From positions 1 through 6,161 of the forward strand of contig JAJXTQ010000130.1 in assembly GCA_021783685.1 (NCBI GenBank): a DNA stretch of 6,161 bases. The letters are read 5' to 3'. Both the position numbers and the translations under genes were made by a program. Every line of letters begins with the position of its first letter. The first letter of the stretch is position 1. Under the pieces are notes generated by a model, which was not told the origin of the DNA, searched no databases, and worked only from the letters and a program-made list of their open reading frames with translations. The stretch comes from Pseudomonadota bacterium. GTDB taxonomy: Bacteria; Pseudomonadota; Gammaproteobacteria; UBA5335. Positions 6,009-6,161 of this stretch are shown one piece after another.

Positions 6009-6161
6009 ATGCGCTCCGGTGAGGCGCAAGCGGAGCCCGGGGAAGCTGCCGCGGGCGCGGGGCAACGCGCGCCGCGCCGGCTGATCGCGCCTGATCAGCT
6101 CGGCGCGCTGATCCAGGCGCTGGCAGGGCGTGGCTACGCGGTGATCGGCCCGACGGTGCGG
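6009..6161 (+). CDS. Sulfhydrogenase/hydrogenase beta-like 4Fe-4S protein, N-terminal part only
   Basis: The frame from ATG 6009 is open to the window end, giving 51 residues. After a low-complexity Ala/Gly/Glu-rich lead of about 20 residues comes 'RRLIAPDQLGALIQALAGRG' followed by 'YAVIGPTVR'. This is the N-terminal pattern I associate with 4Fe-4S dicluster proteins annotated as sulfhydrogenase beta subunits (HydB/HyhB-like) and anaerobic sulfite reductase A-like proteins: a short strand, a helix, then 'G-Y-x-V-x-G-P-T-V-R'. Such proteins pass electrons between an NAD(P)-binding flavoprotein and a [NiFe] hydrogenase in the cytoplasm. The iron-sulfur cysteine motifs would lie beyond the window, so the assignment rests on the N-terminus, the strong ribosome site and the FNR-like box upstream. 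It most likely opens a new operon unrelated to the genes before it. Confidence 0.6.
   Translation, partial: MRSGEAQAEPGEAAAGAGQRAPRRLIAPDQLGALIQALAGRGYAVIGPTVR

Overview
The window is uniformly GC-rich (roughly two thirds G+C by eye), densely coding, and every convincing gene lies on the + strand. Codon choice, GTG/TTG starts and gene families suggest a high-GC proteobacterium, most likely an alphaproteobacterium of the Rhodospirillales/Acetobacteraceae type. That placement is inference: no rRNA, tRNA or other taxonomic marker is present. No tRNA, CRISPR array, insertion sequence, attachment site or replication origin was seen.

Region 1 (1-5083) is a tight four-gene block. It holds the 3' part of a PqqD-like small protein (1-267), an ATP-grasp ligase (287-1372), a fold-III PLP-dependent amino acid decarboxylase of the LysA/ornithine decarboxylase class (1399-2829), and a large membrane protein (2792-5083). 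The membrane protein joins a urea-transporter-like membrane domain to a zinc M23 (LytM-type) peptidase domain and an unrecognised C-terminal domain. Gaps are 19 and 26 bases and the last junction overlaps by 38 bases, so the four genes look like one transcription unit. PqqD-like folds usually present peptides or carrier proteins to modifying enzymes. ATP-grasp enzymes join a carboxylate to an amine. The decarboxylase would make an amine from an amino acid. Together the genes read as a small-molecule or peptide-tailoring pathway with its own channel and hydrolase. The substrate cannot be told from this window, and the start of the operon lies upstream.

Region 2 (5084-5916) has a 122-base gap and then a lipoprotein of the DUF2459/TIGR02117 type, best started at TTG 5206. 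The family name recalls urease-linked loci, an interesting coincidence beside a urea-transporter-like gene, although no urease gene is visible here.

Region 3 (5917-6161) is a 92-base intergenic region with a near-consensus FNR/FixK box (5934-5947). A strong ribosome binding site follows, then the first 51 codons of a gene resembling the iron-sulfur (beta) subunit of sulfhydrogenase/group 3b [NiFe] hydrogenase systems. This looks like the start of a separate, oxygen-controlled operon.

The most promising candidate for an undescribed system is the PqqD / ATP-grasp / PLP decarboxylase / UT-M23 block.
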